DNA of 64,000 nucleotides from positions 14,626,564 to 14,690,563 of the forward strand of contig OY829541.1 in the NCBI GenBank assembly GCA_963691705.1. The letters are read 5' to 3'. Positions 46,060 through 57,935 of the stretch are shown here, piece by piece (position 1 is the first letter of the stretch; the number at the start of each line of letters is the position of its first letter). The stretch comes from Viola odorata. Taxonomy: Eukaryota > Streptophyta > Magnoliopsida > Malpighiales > Violaceae. The translations under genes and the position numbers were made by a program. The notes below the pieces were generated by a model. That model saw nothing but the letters and a program-made list of their open reading frames with translations, was not told where the DNA came from and did no database searches.

Positions 46060-48300
46060 CGGCTATCACCTACAAATATATAACCTTCCCCAAAATAAAC
46101 CACATATAAAGCCCACGAAAAAAAAACACAACACGAAGGACTGACCTTGGAAAAAAAAAACACGCTCACAAAAAAATTCAGAACACAAGAAATTGTTATT
46201 TTTGGGTTCAGCCGCAGGCCCTTTTATCTTGGCCAATATGAATGTATTTGGCTCCAAATTTTCACTCAACCAAAACACAAAAAATGTTCGTAACACATAA
46301 GACTCCACCCTTACCAAATTTCATAATTTTCGAAACAGCACATCTCTCACGAAAAAAATTCGAAGCGCAAGGGCAGCTACTCCTCGGTCCCAGCTGCGCG
46401 ATCTTTTATCTTGACCAAAACGGAGATGATTGGCTCGGAATTTCCACTCGGCCAAAACATAAAAGATGTTCACAACATGTTGAAGTTTAACCCTGCAATA
46501 TTTCATGAAGTTCTGGGAGACCAATCTCTCACAAAAAAATTTAGAACGCAGGGGCAGATGCTCCTCGGTCTCAGCTGCACGATATTTTTTTTTGGCCAAT
46601 ATCAACGTGATTTACTCGAAATTTCCGCTTTGCCAAAACACGAAAGACGTTCCCAACATGTTGAAGTTCATCCATACCAAATTTCAGATTTTTCAGAGCA
46701 GCGTAGCTCCATCCAAGGAGGCCGCAATCGGCTCCCAAGCCTGTCTCTGGCGGCATGCCGCCTGGCCCTTAGCTCATTCCGCTAGCTTCGCTCCAAATCC
46801 CATTAAAATCATATTTTGGCCTCTGAAAATCATCCGCTCAGCTGCGCGATCTTTAATTTTGGCCAATATCAACGTGATTTATTCAGAATTTCCTCTCGGC
46901 CAAAATATGAAAGATGTTCCCAACATGTTGAAGTTCACCCATGCCAAAATTTAGAAAGTTCTGGGAGGCCAATCTCTTGCAAAAAATTCTAAACTCGAGG
47001 ACAGCTGCTCTACTCTATCCCAGCTGCGCGTTCATTTATTTTGGCTAATATAAATACGATGGACTAGGAATTTATAGTTGGCCAAAACATGAAAGATGTT
47101 CATAACACATTGAAGATTGTCCATGCCAAAAATGAGAGTTTTCCAAGTAGCACATCGCTCGCAAATAATTTGGACATAAGGAGGACAGTTTTCTCGGTCT
47201 CAGCCGTGCGATCTTTTGTCTCGGCCAATATGAATGCGTTTGGCTCCAAATGTCCTCTCAACCAAAACAGGAAAGATGTTCAGAACACATTGAAGTACAT
47301 CCCTACCAAATTTCAGAATTTTTGGAGCAGTGCACCTCAGCCAAAAGTAAGGCCCACGAAAGGCCATCTCTGGCGGCATGCCGCTTGGCCCCTAGCGGCA
47401 TGTCGCTAGCTTCGGCTCCAAATCCCTTCAAGTTCATTTTCTCAAAACAGTTTCGGCTGCGCACTCATTTGTTTTGGCTGATATCAACACGATGGACTCC
47501 GAATTTCCGTTCGGCCAAAACACGAAAGATGTTCGCAACACATTAAAGTGTGTCCCTACCCAATTACAGAGCATTATGGGCGACACATCTCTCGAAATTA
47601 ATTTAGGCGTGAGGATGACCTCTCTACTCAGTCTCAGCTGCGCGTTCTTTTTGTTTTGGACAATATCAACACGATCAGCTAGGAATTTCCACTTGGCCAA
47701 AACACTAAAGATGTTCATAACATATTGAATATTTTCCATGCCAAAAATGGGGTTTTTCCAAGTAGCGCATCTCTCGCAAATAATTTGGACATAAGGAGGA
47801 CATTTCTCTCGGCTTCAGCTGCGCGATCTTTTGTCATGACGAAAATGGAGGTGTTTTGCTCAGAATTTCCATTCGGCCAAAACACAAAAGACCTTCATAA
47901 CATATTGAAGTACATCCCTACCAAATTTAAATTTTTTTAGAGTAGTGCACCTCAGCCAAAAGCAAGGCCCACGAAAAGCCATCTCTGGCGGCATGCCGCA
48001 ACCTTGACACCAAAATCATTATTTGGCCTCCAAAATCATCCGTCAGCCGCGCGCTCATTGGTTTTGGCTGATATCAACACGATGGACTCAGAATCGCCGT
48101 TCAGCCAAAACACGAAAGATGTTCATAACAGATTAAAGTTTGCCCACACCAAATATCAGAACTTTCCAAGCAGCACATCACTCACAAATAAATTTGACGC
48201 AACGAGGACAATTCTTCGGTCACAACCACATAGTCCCTTTGCCTCAACCCGTATAAATACGTTTGACTCCACATTCCCATTCAGCCACAATACATAGAGC
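46060..48300 (+). repeat. Tandem array of diverged about 180-bp units in Tat-D
   Basis: About ten to twelve units, each carrying in order CTCTCAC(A)AAAAAATT, CTCGGTCTCAGCTGCGCG, TTTTGGCCAATATCAACG, CGGCCAAAACA(T/C)GAAAGATGTTC and ACCAAATTTCAGAA. Clear unit starts lie near 46152, 46345, 46527, 46971, 47154, 47590, 47770 and 48180. Pieces containing the palindrome GGCATGCC (46752, 47376, 47400, 47990) interrupt it. Small ORFs in it are repeat artefacts. Confidence 0.82.
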
Positions 48301-48646
48301 CTCCCGGCATGATCACCTTTCCCTTTCAAAAAAAATAAAATAAATGGGTCCATTAACCGATCGCTAAAGAAAAAATTCCAAACAAAATAAAACCTAGCCC
48401 CTCGCACACATTTGTTCGGAAAAGTTCCACCCGAGGACATGTTGTGTAGTCACGATGGCTCCCTTTACGTCCTCACTAAGAAAGCCAGCCCAAGATGCAC
48501 CTGTTTCTCGCTTCCCCTAAAAGTATCAAGTGAAAGAGTGGCTGGAGGATTGATAAAAGCAGTGTGGAGGCCTCGAGGTTGCACATAATACGCACATTAT
48601 CACTTATACTTATTTCTCTTCACTTTTTTTTCTTTTCAGGATAACG
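48301..48646 (+). other. Tat-D sequence between the repeat array and gag
   Basis: Unique sequence of about 350 bp. A pyrimidine-rich tract ending TTTTCAG at 48634-48639 lies just before gag and would serve as a splice acceptor if a leader intron exists, as proposed for some Ogre-type elements. That is inference. Confidence 0.4.
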
Positions 48647-50276
48647 ATAGCTCCTCGAAAGAAAACTGCTCCACCAAGGCTCCCCGTAACTAGACTACAA
48701 GCAAGAAAGATGGCCGAACAAGTTAAGACAGATGAAAGGTTGGCCGCTAGGATAACCGAGTTGGAGGAATAGGTCAAAGTTGCCACAGAAAGGGTCGCTC
48801 GAGCCGAAAAAGAGCGAGCTGAGGCCACTGAATTCCCACCCGGTTTTGATCCAAGCCACATGATGGGACCCTCCTCGTCCGCTATCTCTGGGCCTTTAGG
48901 ACCCCAAGTATTTACTATTCCTGGGGTCAGTGGAAATGGGTTGATCCCTTCATTGCATCTACCAACACCAACACCAACCCTAACACTGGGGGAGAGAACA
49001 TTTCAAACTTACAACATTCCTTGGGTAACCTCGCTTTGGACCCCGGGCAAAATTTGATCCATTAAGAAGTCCCAGGATTCCGCCCTCCCCAAAGCCACTA
49101 CACTCAGATCATAAACCCCAATCCTACGGGGACCCAACCACTGTTTACCAACCCAGCACAACCACTATGCGCACAAGAACCCCTTAGTTCTAACACGATC
49201 TTTATGGAGAAGCCAAACATCGATAGATTGAGCCTGCTAGAAGAAAGGCTCAGACCCATTGAAGGAACTGACCCCTTTGACCCCATGGGCCCCGCCGACA
49301 TGTGCATGGTCCCAGGAATCGTAATGCCTCCAAAATATAAGGTTCCAGATTTCGAGAAGTATACGGGAGTCGAATGCCCAAGGACTCACTTCAAAGCCTA
49401 TTGCAACAAAATGGCCGAAATGATACACAACGAGCCCCTGTTGATCCATCTGTTCAGGGAGAGTTTAGCCAAGCATGCTTTGACTTGATACATGAGCCTA
49501 GACAGAGCCAAGATCAAAAATTGGAGGGATTTGTCCTATGCTTTTTTCAAGCAATACAAATTCAACATAGAGGTAGCCCAGACCGTTCTGATCGCCAAAA
49601 TCTTGAGAAAAAAATGGAAGAATCGGTGAAAACTTATGCTCAGAGGTGGAAAGAACTAGCTTCCAGGATGTCTCCTCCTTTGCATGACAAAGAGCTCTTG
49701 TCAATTTTTGAGGACACCTTCAAAATTCCTTACTACACCTATCTTATCTCCAATCCATCGAGTAACTTTTCCGACATGGTTCTAGTGGCCGAAAGGGTAG
49801 AACAAGGAATCAAGTCTGGGGGGATTGTTGTTTCTGCACCAGAAGTAACACCTAAGAAAGCACCTCATTTAAAGGAAGATGTCAACTTGGTCTCACATCG
49901 ACCTGGTAACAAACAACCTTTCACACCACTGGGCGGCCCGCCGAATAAACCAAGCAATCAAAATGAACGAGGTAACCATAGGGACCAAGGGTCACAACTA
50001 TTCTTTTCCGTCCCTGCAAAGGAGGTTTACGAGCATCTATTAGCGGCTGGGAAAGTTACGCCCATCCCCACTCCGCCAGCACAACCTCCTTACCCGAAGT
50101 GGTACAATCCTAGTGTTACATGCGAGCACCATGCTGGGGCTCAGGGACACACTTTAGAAGACTGTTTGGCATTTAAAGGGAAGGTTAGGCAATTGATCAA
50201 ATGCGGACGGTTCGCTTTCGAAGAACTAGCCAAAGGATCTAGCACGACCGCCAACTCTACTCCTACCAACTTTTGA
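48647..50276 (+). pseudogene. Tat-type gag of Tat-D, degenerate
   Basis: Readable across three frames. The N-terminus starts at an ATA (48647) where ATG is expected, followed by APRKKTAPPRLP and an acidic/basic coiled coil (ARITELEE..VARAEKERAE). The central gag block is MCMVPGIVMPPKYKVPDFEK, then RTHFKAYCNKM. The second block (49600-49800) is VKTYAQRWKELASRMSPPL and NFSDMVLVAERVEQGIKSG. The C-terminal CEHHAGAQGHTLEDC motif (50120-50165) is the Cys/His motif of Tat gags. Stops: TAG at about 48770, TAA at 49070, TGA at 49486. Frameshifts: G run near 48990 and near 49590. No pol follows. Confidence 0.85.
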
Positions 50277-51978
50277 ATAATCCTCTTTGGCGGCCCCTGC
50301 TGCATGCTATCAACAGAAGTCTGTTTCCTTTACTTTGTTTTCTATTTTTACTATTGTACGATCCTTATGTAAGTCCTTTTAGGGGGAAACTTTTGACATC
50401 TTTAACAGCTTTTTGGTCCTTGTGATTATAAAATAAAACTTCGCTTGATGAAAATCCTACATTTTTGAAACATTCCTTAGATCAAGCATATTCATCATTT
50501 TTATTAATTCACGTTTAACTTGCGTGTTCATTAGAAGTTGTATAAGCATACGTGATCTTATCTGTTAGCTCTTATATCCATGACATGTTTAGATGTAAGC
50601 AGTCACAAAACATATCCCTGTGAGTACTTAGGGCCTTCACGCCTTATTTCTTTCATGAGTGTAGATGCTAAACTAGGTGCTAGTTAGATTTGCATAATAT
50701 CTAGGGTACATGAACTGTCAGACATGGGATAGCGGTAAGATGACATTGGACTTTGCTTTTGCTCTTCTTCCACATTTTCATTTTTAACCTTTTTACCCTC
50801 AAAACACATACTTGTACACCATGTACAACTCTATCAAACACCCAAAAACCTTTTAACCAAGTGAGTTAGTGCTCGACTGGGACCGCTAAATTGGAGTTAC
50901 ACATCAAGCAAGGGAATGACAAGGAAGCCCTTGGAGGATCGCTGACAAAACAACGTCAGAAGAAGGGCAAAACAAACCAAGACTTGGAAGCTTCTGCCAA
51001 AGACAGAGAGGATGACAAACCAAATAAAAATTGTACTTGCTTTGCTTGCTCAATCAAAAAAAAATCATCATCAATAAAAAAAATAAACAAAAAAACAAAT
51101 CAAAAATCAATGAAAAAGTGTTCAAAAAAATATGTTCAAAGAACACAATCAACAAAGGCAACAGCAAAAGCAAGTACAAAACAATAAAAACTGCCAAATA
51201 TCAATGGCAAAATGATCTAAAAAAGACAAGAGATCGTTCCCCGTGAATGTTGAAGAACTTGGGCAAAGAGCCCTCAAAACAATCAAGAAGTAACATCTCC
51301 AGCAAAGATTCAAGGATTTGTGCACTTTCCTCTCACCAGGGTCAAATGGTCGAGCATCGTTCACCATAATTTGTCTTCATCACAATCAGTCGTCGAGCAC
51401 GAACCAAAAAAACAAAAAAAACAACAAACACAACACCTCTCCTTTCTTCTACAAACTCCTCCTTTCTTATTCCCTCGCAAAGTCCTTTTGATTATTGGTA
51501 GACTCATGCATGTGCATCTTCATTTGAAGTCTATTCACTCGGATTGACATTGCAAATTTAATTTTTGTGCTATGTTTATTGCATTTTTAGGAGTGTAAAT
51601 ACATAACCTAGTTTTCTGAGCGTGAGCGCAAACACTAATATCTAGTGAGGATTGCTTACAGCTGCATGTCGTGGGAAAGTCTTGTTCTTGAGGTCGTTAT
51701 TTCCTGAACAAGACGTAGACATTATCTAGACTTGAATCAACCATGTTCATATAACGAAAATTGGACAAACATTTTAGCCAAAAAATGCTTGAATTTATTT
51801 TCTTAAACAAAGAAATCATTTTCAAACAAAAAAACTTAGGGGCAAGTCATGGGTTAAATGTAGGAATATGCGATATTTCTCACATTATCAATTGCTCTCT
51901 CTTTTTCTATCTGTTGCTGCTTCGCGTTTGCTTCCTTCCTATTTGCAGGACACAGATATTCTTCGTTGGAATCAAATT
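50277..51978 (+). other. Tat-D region without pol
   Basis: About 1.7 kb where pol would be expected. I find no catalytic motif on either strand. A Lys/Thr/Ser-rich ORF (50891-51187) comes from A-rich sequence and is not convincing. Confidence 0.7.
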
Positions 51979-52260
51979 GGGTCTTTGATGCAACATCGTT
52001 GTAATGCCCTAACCTTGGATTTTCATTAAAATCAATCAACATCGAATGGAGAACGTTACCACTCCTCAACCATGGGTCTTCGATGCAACATCGTTGTAAT
52101 GCCCTCACCTTGGATTTTCATTAAAATCCGATCAACATCAAATGGAGAACGTTACCACTCCTCAACCATGGGTCTTCGATCACAACATCGTTGTAATGCC
52201 CTTGTCATGGATTTTCATCAAAATCCAATCAAACATCCGACCAGATCAACTTTCCTCATT
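51979..52260 (+). repeat. Three tandem copies of a 95-96-bp unit in Tat-D
   Basis: GGGTCTT(C/T)GATGCAACATCG starts copies at 51979, 52074 and 52170. Each continues with TTGGATTTTCATTAAAATC and ACGTTACCACTCCTCAACC. Confidence 0.92.
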
Positions 52261-52264
52261 ATCA

Positions 52265-53180
52265 GAGAAGAGAAGATCACCATCGTCCTCAATATCAGAG
52301 ACAACCGACTTCAATATCAGAGATTATCAACGTCCTCACTATCAGAGACAACCGATTTCACTATCGGAGATTATCAACGTCCTCAATATCAGAGACAACC
52401 GATTTCACTATCAGAGATCATCCACGTCCTCAATATCAGAGACAACCGATTTCACTATCAGAGATCATCCACGTCCTCAATATCAGAGACAACCGACCTC
52501 AATATCAAAGATTATCAACGTCCTCACTATCAGAGACAACCGATTTCACTATCAGAGATCATCCACGCCCTCAATATCAGAGACAACCGATTTCACTATC
52601 AGAGATCATCCACGTCCTCAATATCAGAGACAACCGACCTCAATATCAAAGATTATCAACGTCCTCACTATCAGAGACAACCGATTTCACTATCAGAGAT
52701 CATCCACGTCCTCAATATCAGAGACAACCGATTTCACTATCAGAGATCATCCACGTCCTCAATATTAGAGACAACCGACCACAATATCAGTGATCATCAA
52801 CATCCTCAATATAATAGATCATATCAAAGACAACCGATTTCACTATCAGAGACAACCGATTTCACTATTAGAGATCATCCACGTCCTCAATATCAGAGAC
52901 AACCGATTTCACTATCAGAGATCATCCACGTCCTCAATATCAGAGACAACCGACCTCAATATCAGAGATCATTAACATCCTCAATATCAGAGATCATATC
53001 AAAGACAACCGATTTCACTATCAGAGATCATCAACGTCTTCATTATCAGAGACAACTGACCTCAATATCAGAGATCATCAATGTCCTCACTATCAGAGAC
53101 AACCGATTTCACTATCGGAGATTATCAACGTCCTCACTATCAGAGACAACCGATTTCACTATCAGAGATCATCAAACGAG
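52265..53180 (+). repeat. 47-bp satellite-like tandem array in Tat-D
   Basis: About 19 copies of a 47-bp unit built from two half-units that both contain TATCAGAGA: TATCAGAGACAACCGATTTC and TATCAGAGATCATCCACGTC. Consecutive units start at, for example, 52394 and 52441. Occasional half-unit steps and small insertions occur (about 52800, 52990). Because the unit contains almost no stop codons, ORFs up to 406 codons cross it. These are not genes. Confidence 0.95.
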
Positions 53181-53909
53181 ACAACCCTCCCCATCTCCCT
53201 CAGAAACATTTCGCCAAAGAAACATTTCCCTCAAAGGTACGTTACTATCCACCAACATCAAACCAAAGGTACGTTCTAATTCTCATTTATAATTCTGCAA
53301 TTTACGCTTTTCCTCACTATCAGAGTGGTTGTCATTTGCAATTCTGCAATTTATGTTTTTCCTCACTATCAGAGTGGTTCTCATTTACAATTCTGCAATT
53401 TACGTTTTTCCTCACTATCAGAGTGGTTGTCATTTACGTTTCTGCATTTCTGCATGCTCCCTCAATATCTGAGTAGTCTGCATTTATTTTCCCGCAATTG
53501 GCATTGTTTCTGAAGTTCCCAAAGTAATTCTCCATTTCTGCATAATTACTACTCCTCCTTGAGCGACTATATCTTTCAAATCATGTCTTTAAATTCACGT
53601 CTAATTACTACTCCTCCTTGAGCGACTATATCTTTCAATTCACGTCTAACCATTACTCCTCCTTGAGCGACTATGTCTTTCAATTCCTATCTTTCAATTC
53701 ATGTCTATCTAAATGCTCCTCCTCGAGCGACTATGTCTTTACATAATTCTACATTTCTGCATAGTTATTACTTGAACGATTACCTTTCAATTCATGCATA
53801 AACCCACACCTCAACCAGTTGTGATGTAATTCAAAACATGGTAAAAAACTAGGGCAACCGTCTTTACTGCTAATCAAAAATCTCAGTTACACTTTATTTT
53901 TGATCAGAC
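53181..53909 (+). repeat. Further short repeats in the Tat-D 3' region
   Basis: Three copies of a roughly 60-bp unit (ATTCTGCAATTTACG..TTTTCCTCACTATCAGAGTGG) at about 53290-53450, reusing the TATCAGAG core. Then three to four copies of ACTCCTCCTTGAGCGACTAT at about 53548-53740. The last 70 bp matches the residual interior of Tat-G. Confidence 0.85.
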
Positions 53910-53910
53910 A

Positions 53911-53926
53911 GTAAAGAGGGGGCAAC
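53911..53926 (+). other. Polypurine tract of Tat-D
   Basis: GTAAAGAGGGGGCAAC lies directly before the 3' LTR start. Tat-G has AAAAAAGAGGGGGCAAC in the same place. Confidence 0.88.
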
Positions 53927-56667
53927 TGTTGCTACCTGAATTTTGACTTGCGTCGCAAGCTTTTTCGCACTTTTAATTCATTTATCACGTTTAATAGCTT
54001 GTCTAGGTCAAATCTTTGTCGATCCTTGGTCCTAGGCTAGTTTGTTTAATATTCCGTGTCAATTCGAGTCTTTTTAGTTTTTTGTAGTTTCGACTGTCTT
54101 AACGCAAACTTCTTTCGATCCCGAAGAAGTTTCCCAGGGCCGAGGGTCGAATGCACTATTTCTTTGTTTGATAATTACGTGCTAATTTTCTCTTTCACGC
54201 CACCGCGTTCAGTTTCATTAAATTTTTGTCGTAAGGACATTTATTTTGTGCGCAAACATTTTGACACTTCCGAAAGAGAAAATAAATACGTTAAATCAAC
54301 TTTCGCATTTTTTCACTGTATATTAGTTTTCTTGCCTTATTTTTCTACACATAGTTGTACCCTCAGCTCGGATTTATTTTCACTTTCGTACGATTTGGCT
54401 CGTACCAAAATATCCCGTTCGAACCAATTAAATAAATATCTCCCAAACTTGCTCATCACCCAACCACATACCCAAACTTTCTCATCACCCATCCACATAC
54501 CCAAACTTGCTCATCACCCTACCACACAAACCCCAAACTTGGCCTCTACTCCAGCCATTCTTATCCATCCACCTCCTCCTCCGATTTTCAACCACACAAA
54601 GCACAACCAACTCAAAATTCCAACTCTATAAATAGAGAGCTTCAAGCAACAAATCAAGGGGACCAAAAATCTTCTCTAAAAATCCCCTTTCTTGCACTAC
54701 CTTCTTGGTCAAATTGCTCTCCCGGAACAAGTAAGTTCTTTCTCTCTCAACTCTCTTTAATTTTTATTTTCCATTGTAATGCATGAATAAACTATTAAAA
54801 CTTGTCTAATATGCTTAGTTTTCATTCCATGTATGCTCTCCTTGCCTCAATTTGATTGCATGATGCACTAGCTAATTAATAGAAACTTATGCATGTTAAA
54901 TAGCTTAATCTTTCCATGTAAAATCACCACTGTTTTTGTATTGTTTTACTTGCTGTTTTGGGTGCTATATTTTACTGTTTTGATACTATAAATATTGGGA
55001 CCATTTGGGTAAAAATGGTGGAGGTTTAGAGTTTGAGTAATTGGCCATGGTGGCCGGCGTTGTGGTGAAGAAGAAAGGAAGAGGTAAGGTGATGGTGGGA
55101 AAGAAAAAGAAAGAAGAAAGGTGGTGGGCTTAGGCCCATCTTTGTTTTAAATTAAAATTTGTGCCTGGCACATTTTTTAATGTCCAAATTGCCAAGGTGG
55201 GGCCCGACCCAATTGTTTTCGTCAATTTTCGTATGAAATATTCGTATGCTTGTGTGTTTAATTAAATTGCTTGCATGTTATAAATGAGTTGTTAATTTAT
55301 TTATGCCATGTTTATTTAATTGAATGCTTACATGCTTTAATTAATTTGTTATGCCATGTTTATTTAATTAAATGCATGTTGTAATTAATTTATTTATGCC
55401 TTGTTTATTTAATTAAATGCATGTTGTAGTTAATTTGTTTATGCCATGTTTATTTAATTAAATGCATGTTGTAGTTAATTTGTTTATGCCATGTTTATTT
55501 AATTAAATGCATGTTGTAATTAATTTGTTTATGCCATGTTTATTTAATTAAATGCATTTTGTAATTAATTTGTTTATGCCATGTTTATGTAATTAAATGC
55601 ATGTTGTAATTAATTTGCTGATGCCATGTTTTATTTAATTAAATGCTTGCATGCTTTAATTAATTTATTTATGCCATGTTTATTTAATTAATTGCCTATT
55701 TGTCATAAATTAAATAAATGTTTTGCATGCGCTTTTCTTATTTATTATTTTCGAAACCATCGCTAATGCTTTAAATTTACAAGGTAGATCAAGATCACGC
55801 AACGCAAGTAAGCCCCTTCTAAGTCTCTTTTATTTATCCAATGTTTTCCGCAAATATTACTTATAGACATGATATTTAAAAATGCTAAAAAACTCATAAA
55901 TTGTGTGCATGATAAAATCAACCCACATGCTTACGTGTTTAAATCACTCGCTTTTATACCATGAAATTAATTGCTTGCATTGATATATGAGCATGATGGC
56001 TTCGATCCCACACGGTTATTTGCATTTCATTAAATTTGTATTGTGCTAGTATTTATCCATGATAGGATCACGTAGTAATTAGGTTAATCATGCATGACCC
56101 GATGATGAAAAAGGAGGAACGTCCACTCTAGCATAACGAACAAACGGTAACCCCATCCTTCGTGTCCCGATCGGGAATAACATGCCCCTACGAAAATGCT
56201 AAGATGTAACGTCACCTTTGAGGGCCAAATCACGTCAAAAATGTTTAAATAATCGGAAAGTGTCCCAATTCGGTAAGCGGACTCTGTTGACATGATCCAA
56301 TCATTGGCCTATGTAAATGATTGGGAAGTGACTTGAGTTCGTGGGAAGAATTGGTTGACATGCTTCGATCATTAAACAAATCTTTGTATATCAAAATTGT
56401 ATTCAAACACCTTTTTACCGGTAACCTTTTTAAGGATGTGACTTGGGTGCCTAACACCTTCCCAAGTCCATAATAAGACCTCGAACCTTTGTTCAATGGT
56501 TTAGACCAATTGTGCCTTAGTTTTTTTATTTTATGCCATGACATTAGGTTCCCTAAACCTTAGAAAATAGGGTGGCAACTTCATTGCATTATGCGAAGCA
56601 TCCATTTATGCTTAGCATCCGTCCCGAACCTTAAACTCATTTTTCAACGAAAAAAGGGGGTGCGACA
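53927..56667 (+). repeat. Tat-D 3' LTR
   Basis: 2741 bp, TGTTGCTACC..TGCGACA. It is about 270 bp longer than the 5' LTR because of extra copies of a 45-bp minisatellite (55300-55690; unit ATGCCATGTTTATTTAATTA..), two extra units of a 29-bp repeat (about 54460-54520) and smaller indels. TATA at 54626-54635. Hairpin at 56297-56324. Confidence 0.95.
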
Positions 56668-56672
56668 CAAGG
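56668..56672. other. Target-site duplication of Tat-D, right copy
   Basis: CAAGG, identical to 42508-42512. Confidence 0.92.
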
Positions 56673-57935
56673 GAATTCAATGGCTTGGGCAAGACAGAGT
56701 TGTTCATCAGGGAAAGTGTCGCGGATGGGAATCAGTGAGTCGTCTGCCTGGGTAGACATACGGCTCAAATGATCAGCTACTGAGTTCTCAGTCCCCTTCT
56801 TGTCTTTGATCTCGAGGTTGAACTCTTGAAGCAAAAGAATCCACCGTATAAGCCGAGGCTTAGCGTCAAGTTTCATCAAGAGGCATCTGAGGGCCGTGTG
56901 GTCTGAATATACAGTGACCTTTGTTCCCAAAAGGTACTGGCAAAATTTATCCAATGCAAAGACCACGACGAGGATTTTTTTCTCCGTAGTAGTGTAATTA
57001 CGTTGGGCAGGATCCATGAGTGTAGAGGCGTAGTAGGTGACGTAGACCTCTCGGTCTTTCTTCTGTCCTAACACTGCTCTTACGGCATTATTACTTGCAT
57101 CACACATGATTTTGAACGGAATGGTCCGGTCTGGTGCGCGAATAATGGGGGCCGAGATGAGTTTCTACTTAAGGAGATCAAATGCGGTCTTGTAGCTCTT
57201 ATCGAATACGAACTCAATGTTTTTCTGTAGCAGCTGACACATTGGTTGTGTGATCTTGGAGAAATCCTTTATAAACCTCCTATAGAAGCCTACATGACCA
57301 AGGAAAGAATGTACTTCTCGTATACAAGTAGGATATGGGAGAGACTCGATTACCTCAATTTTGGTTTGTCCACTTCGATGCCTTTGTGAGACACGATGTG
57401 ACCTAAAATTAAACCCTGATCTACCATGAAGTAGATCAAGTTAGTTTCTACACGTCTCTGTAAATTTTTTCGTAAAGTGAGTAAACATTCGGGAAAAGAA
57501 TTACCATAAATGGTGAAATCATCCATAAATACCTCAATGTCGTGTTCTACTAGCTCGGAGAAGATACTGACCATGCAACACTGGAAAGTGGCAGGCATAT
57601 TACAAAGACCAAAAGGCATCCTTCTGTAGGCGAAAGTGCCGAAGGGGCAAGTAAAGGTGGTCTTGTCTTGATCGTCTAGGGCAACTGGTATCTGGTGAAA
57701 TCCAGAGTAGCCGTCGAGGCAGCAGTAATGTGTCTCACCAGTAAGGCATTCCAACATCTCGTCAATGAACGGCAAGGGGAAGTGGTCTTTCCTCATGGCA
57801 GTGTTCAACTGGCGGTAATCGATACAGACGCGTCATACGTTTTGTATGCGAGTGGGAATCTATTCGCCGTTTTGTCCGGTGGTGATCGTGATACCTATCT
57901 TCTTCGAGACAACTTGAACTGGGCTGACCCATGAT
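56673..57935 (-). pseudogene. Ath-C pol, reverse transcriptase and RNase H half
   Basis: Minus-strand reverse transcriptase (MRKDHFPLPFIDEMLECL, GTFAYRRMPFGLCNMPATFQ, catalytic FMDD near 57515) and RNase H ([43 protein letters not shown] block). Compared with Ath-B, six residues are missing in frame near 57430 (ETNLI joined to YFMVD). A frameshift follows near 57355, and a TAG lies near 57167. Homology to Ath-A stops at about 57935, so protease, gag, PBS and the 5' LTR of Ath-C are absent. The rest of this pol continues at 42507. Confidence 0.9.

Larger units (their letters stand above)
42513..56667 (+). mobile_element. Tat-D: large Tat/Ogre-like element with gag only
   Basis: A complete 14,155-bp element with long LTRs, a PBS, a polypurine tract and CAAGG target duplications. 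It interrupts Ath-C pol between RNase H and integrase. The interior (8.9 kb) holds a degenerate gag and no protease, RT, RNase H or integrase. The rest is tandem-repeat arrays. It is therefore non-autonomous. Lineage is inferred from gag similarity and the TGGCG-type PBS. Confidence 0.93.

Noticed and set aside
46060..48440. Chain of 60-150-codon ORFs on both strands
   Set aside because: They repeat the same peptides because they lie in the 180-bp tandem array.
52265..53180. CRISPR-like array
   Set aside because: Units are contiguous and related over their whole length with no unique spacers, in a plant retrotransposon.
52072..53292. 406-codon open frame over the 47-bp array, and a 208-codon frame beside it
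   Set aside because: Both frames are open only because the 47-bp unit lacks stops. The predicted peptides are repeats of the same few words and match no domain.
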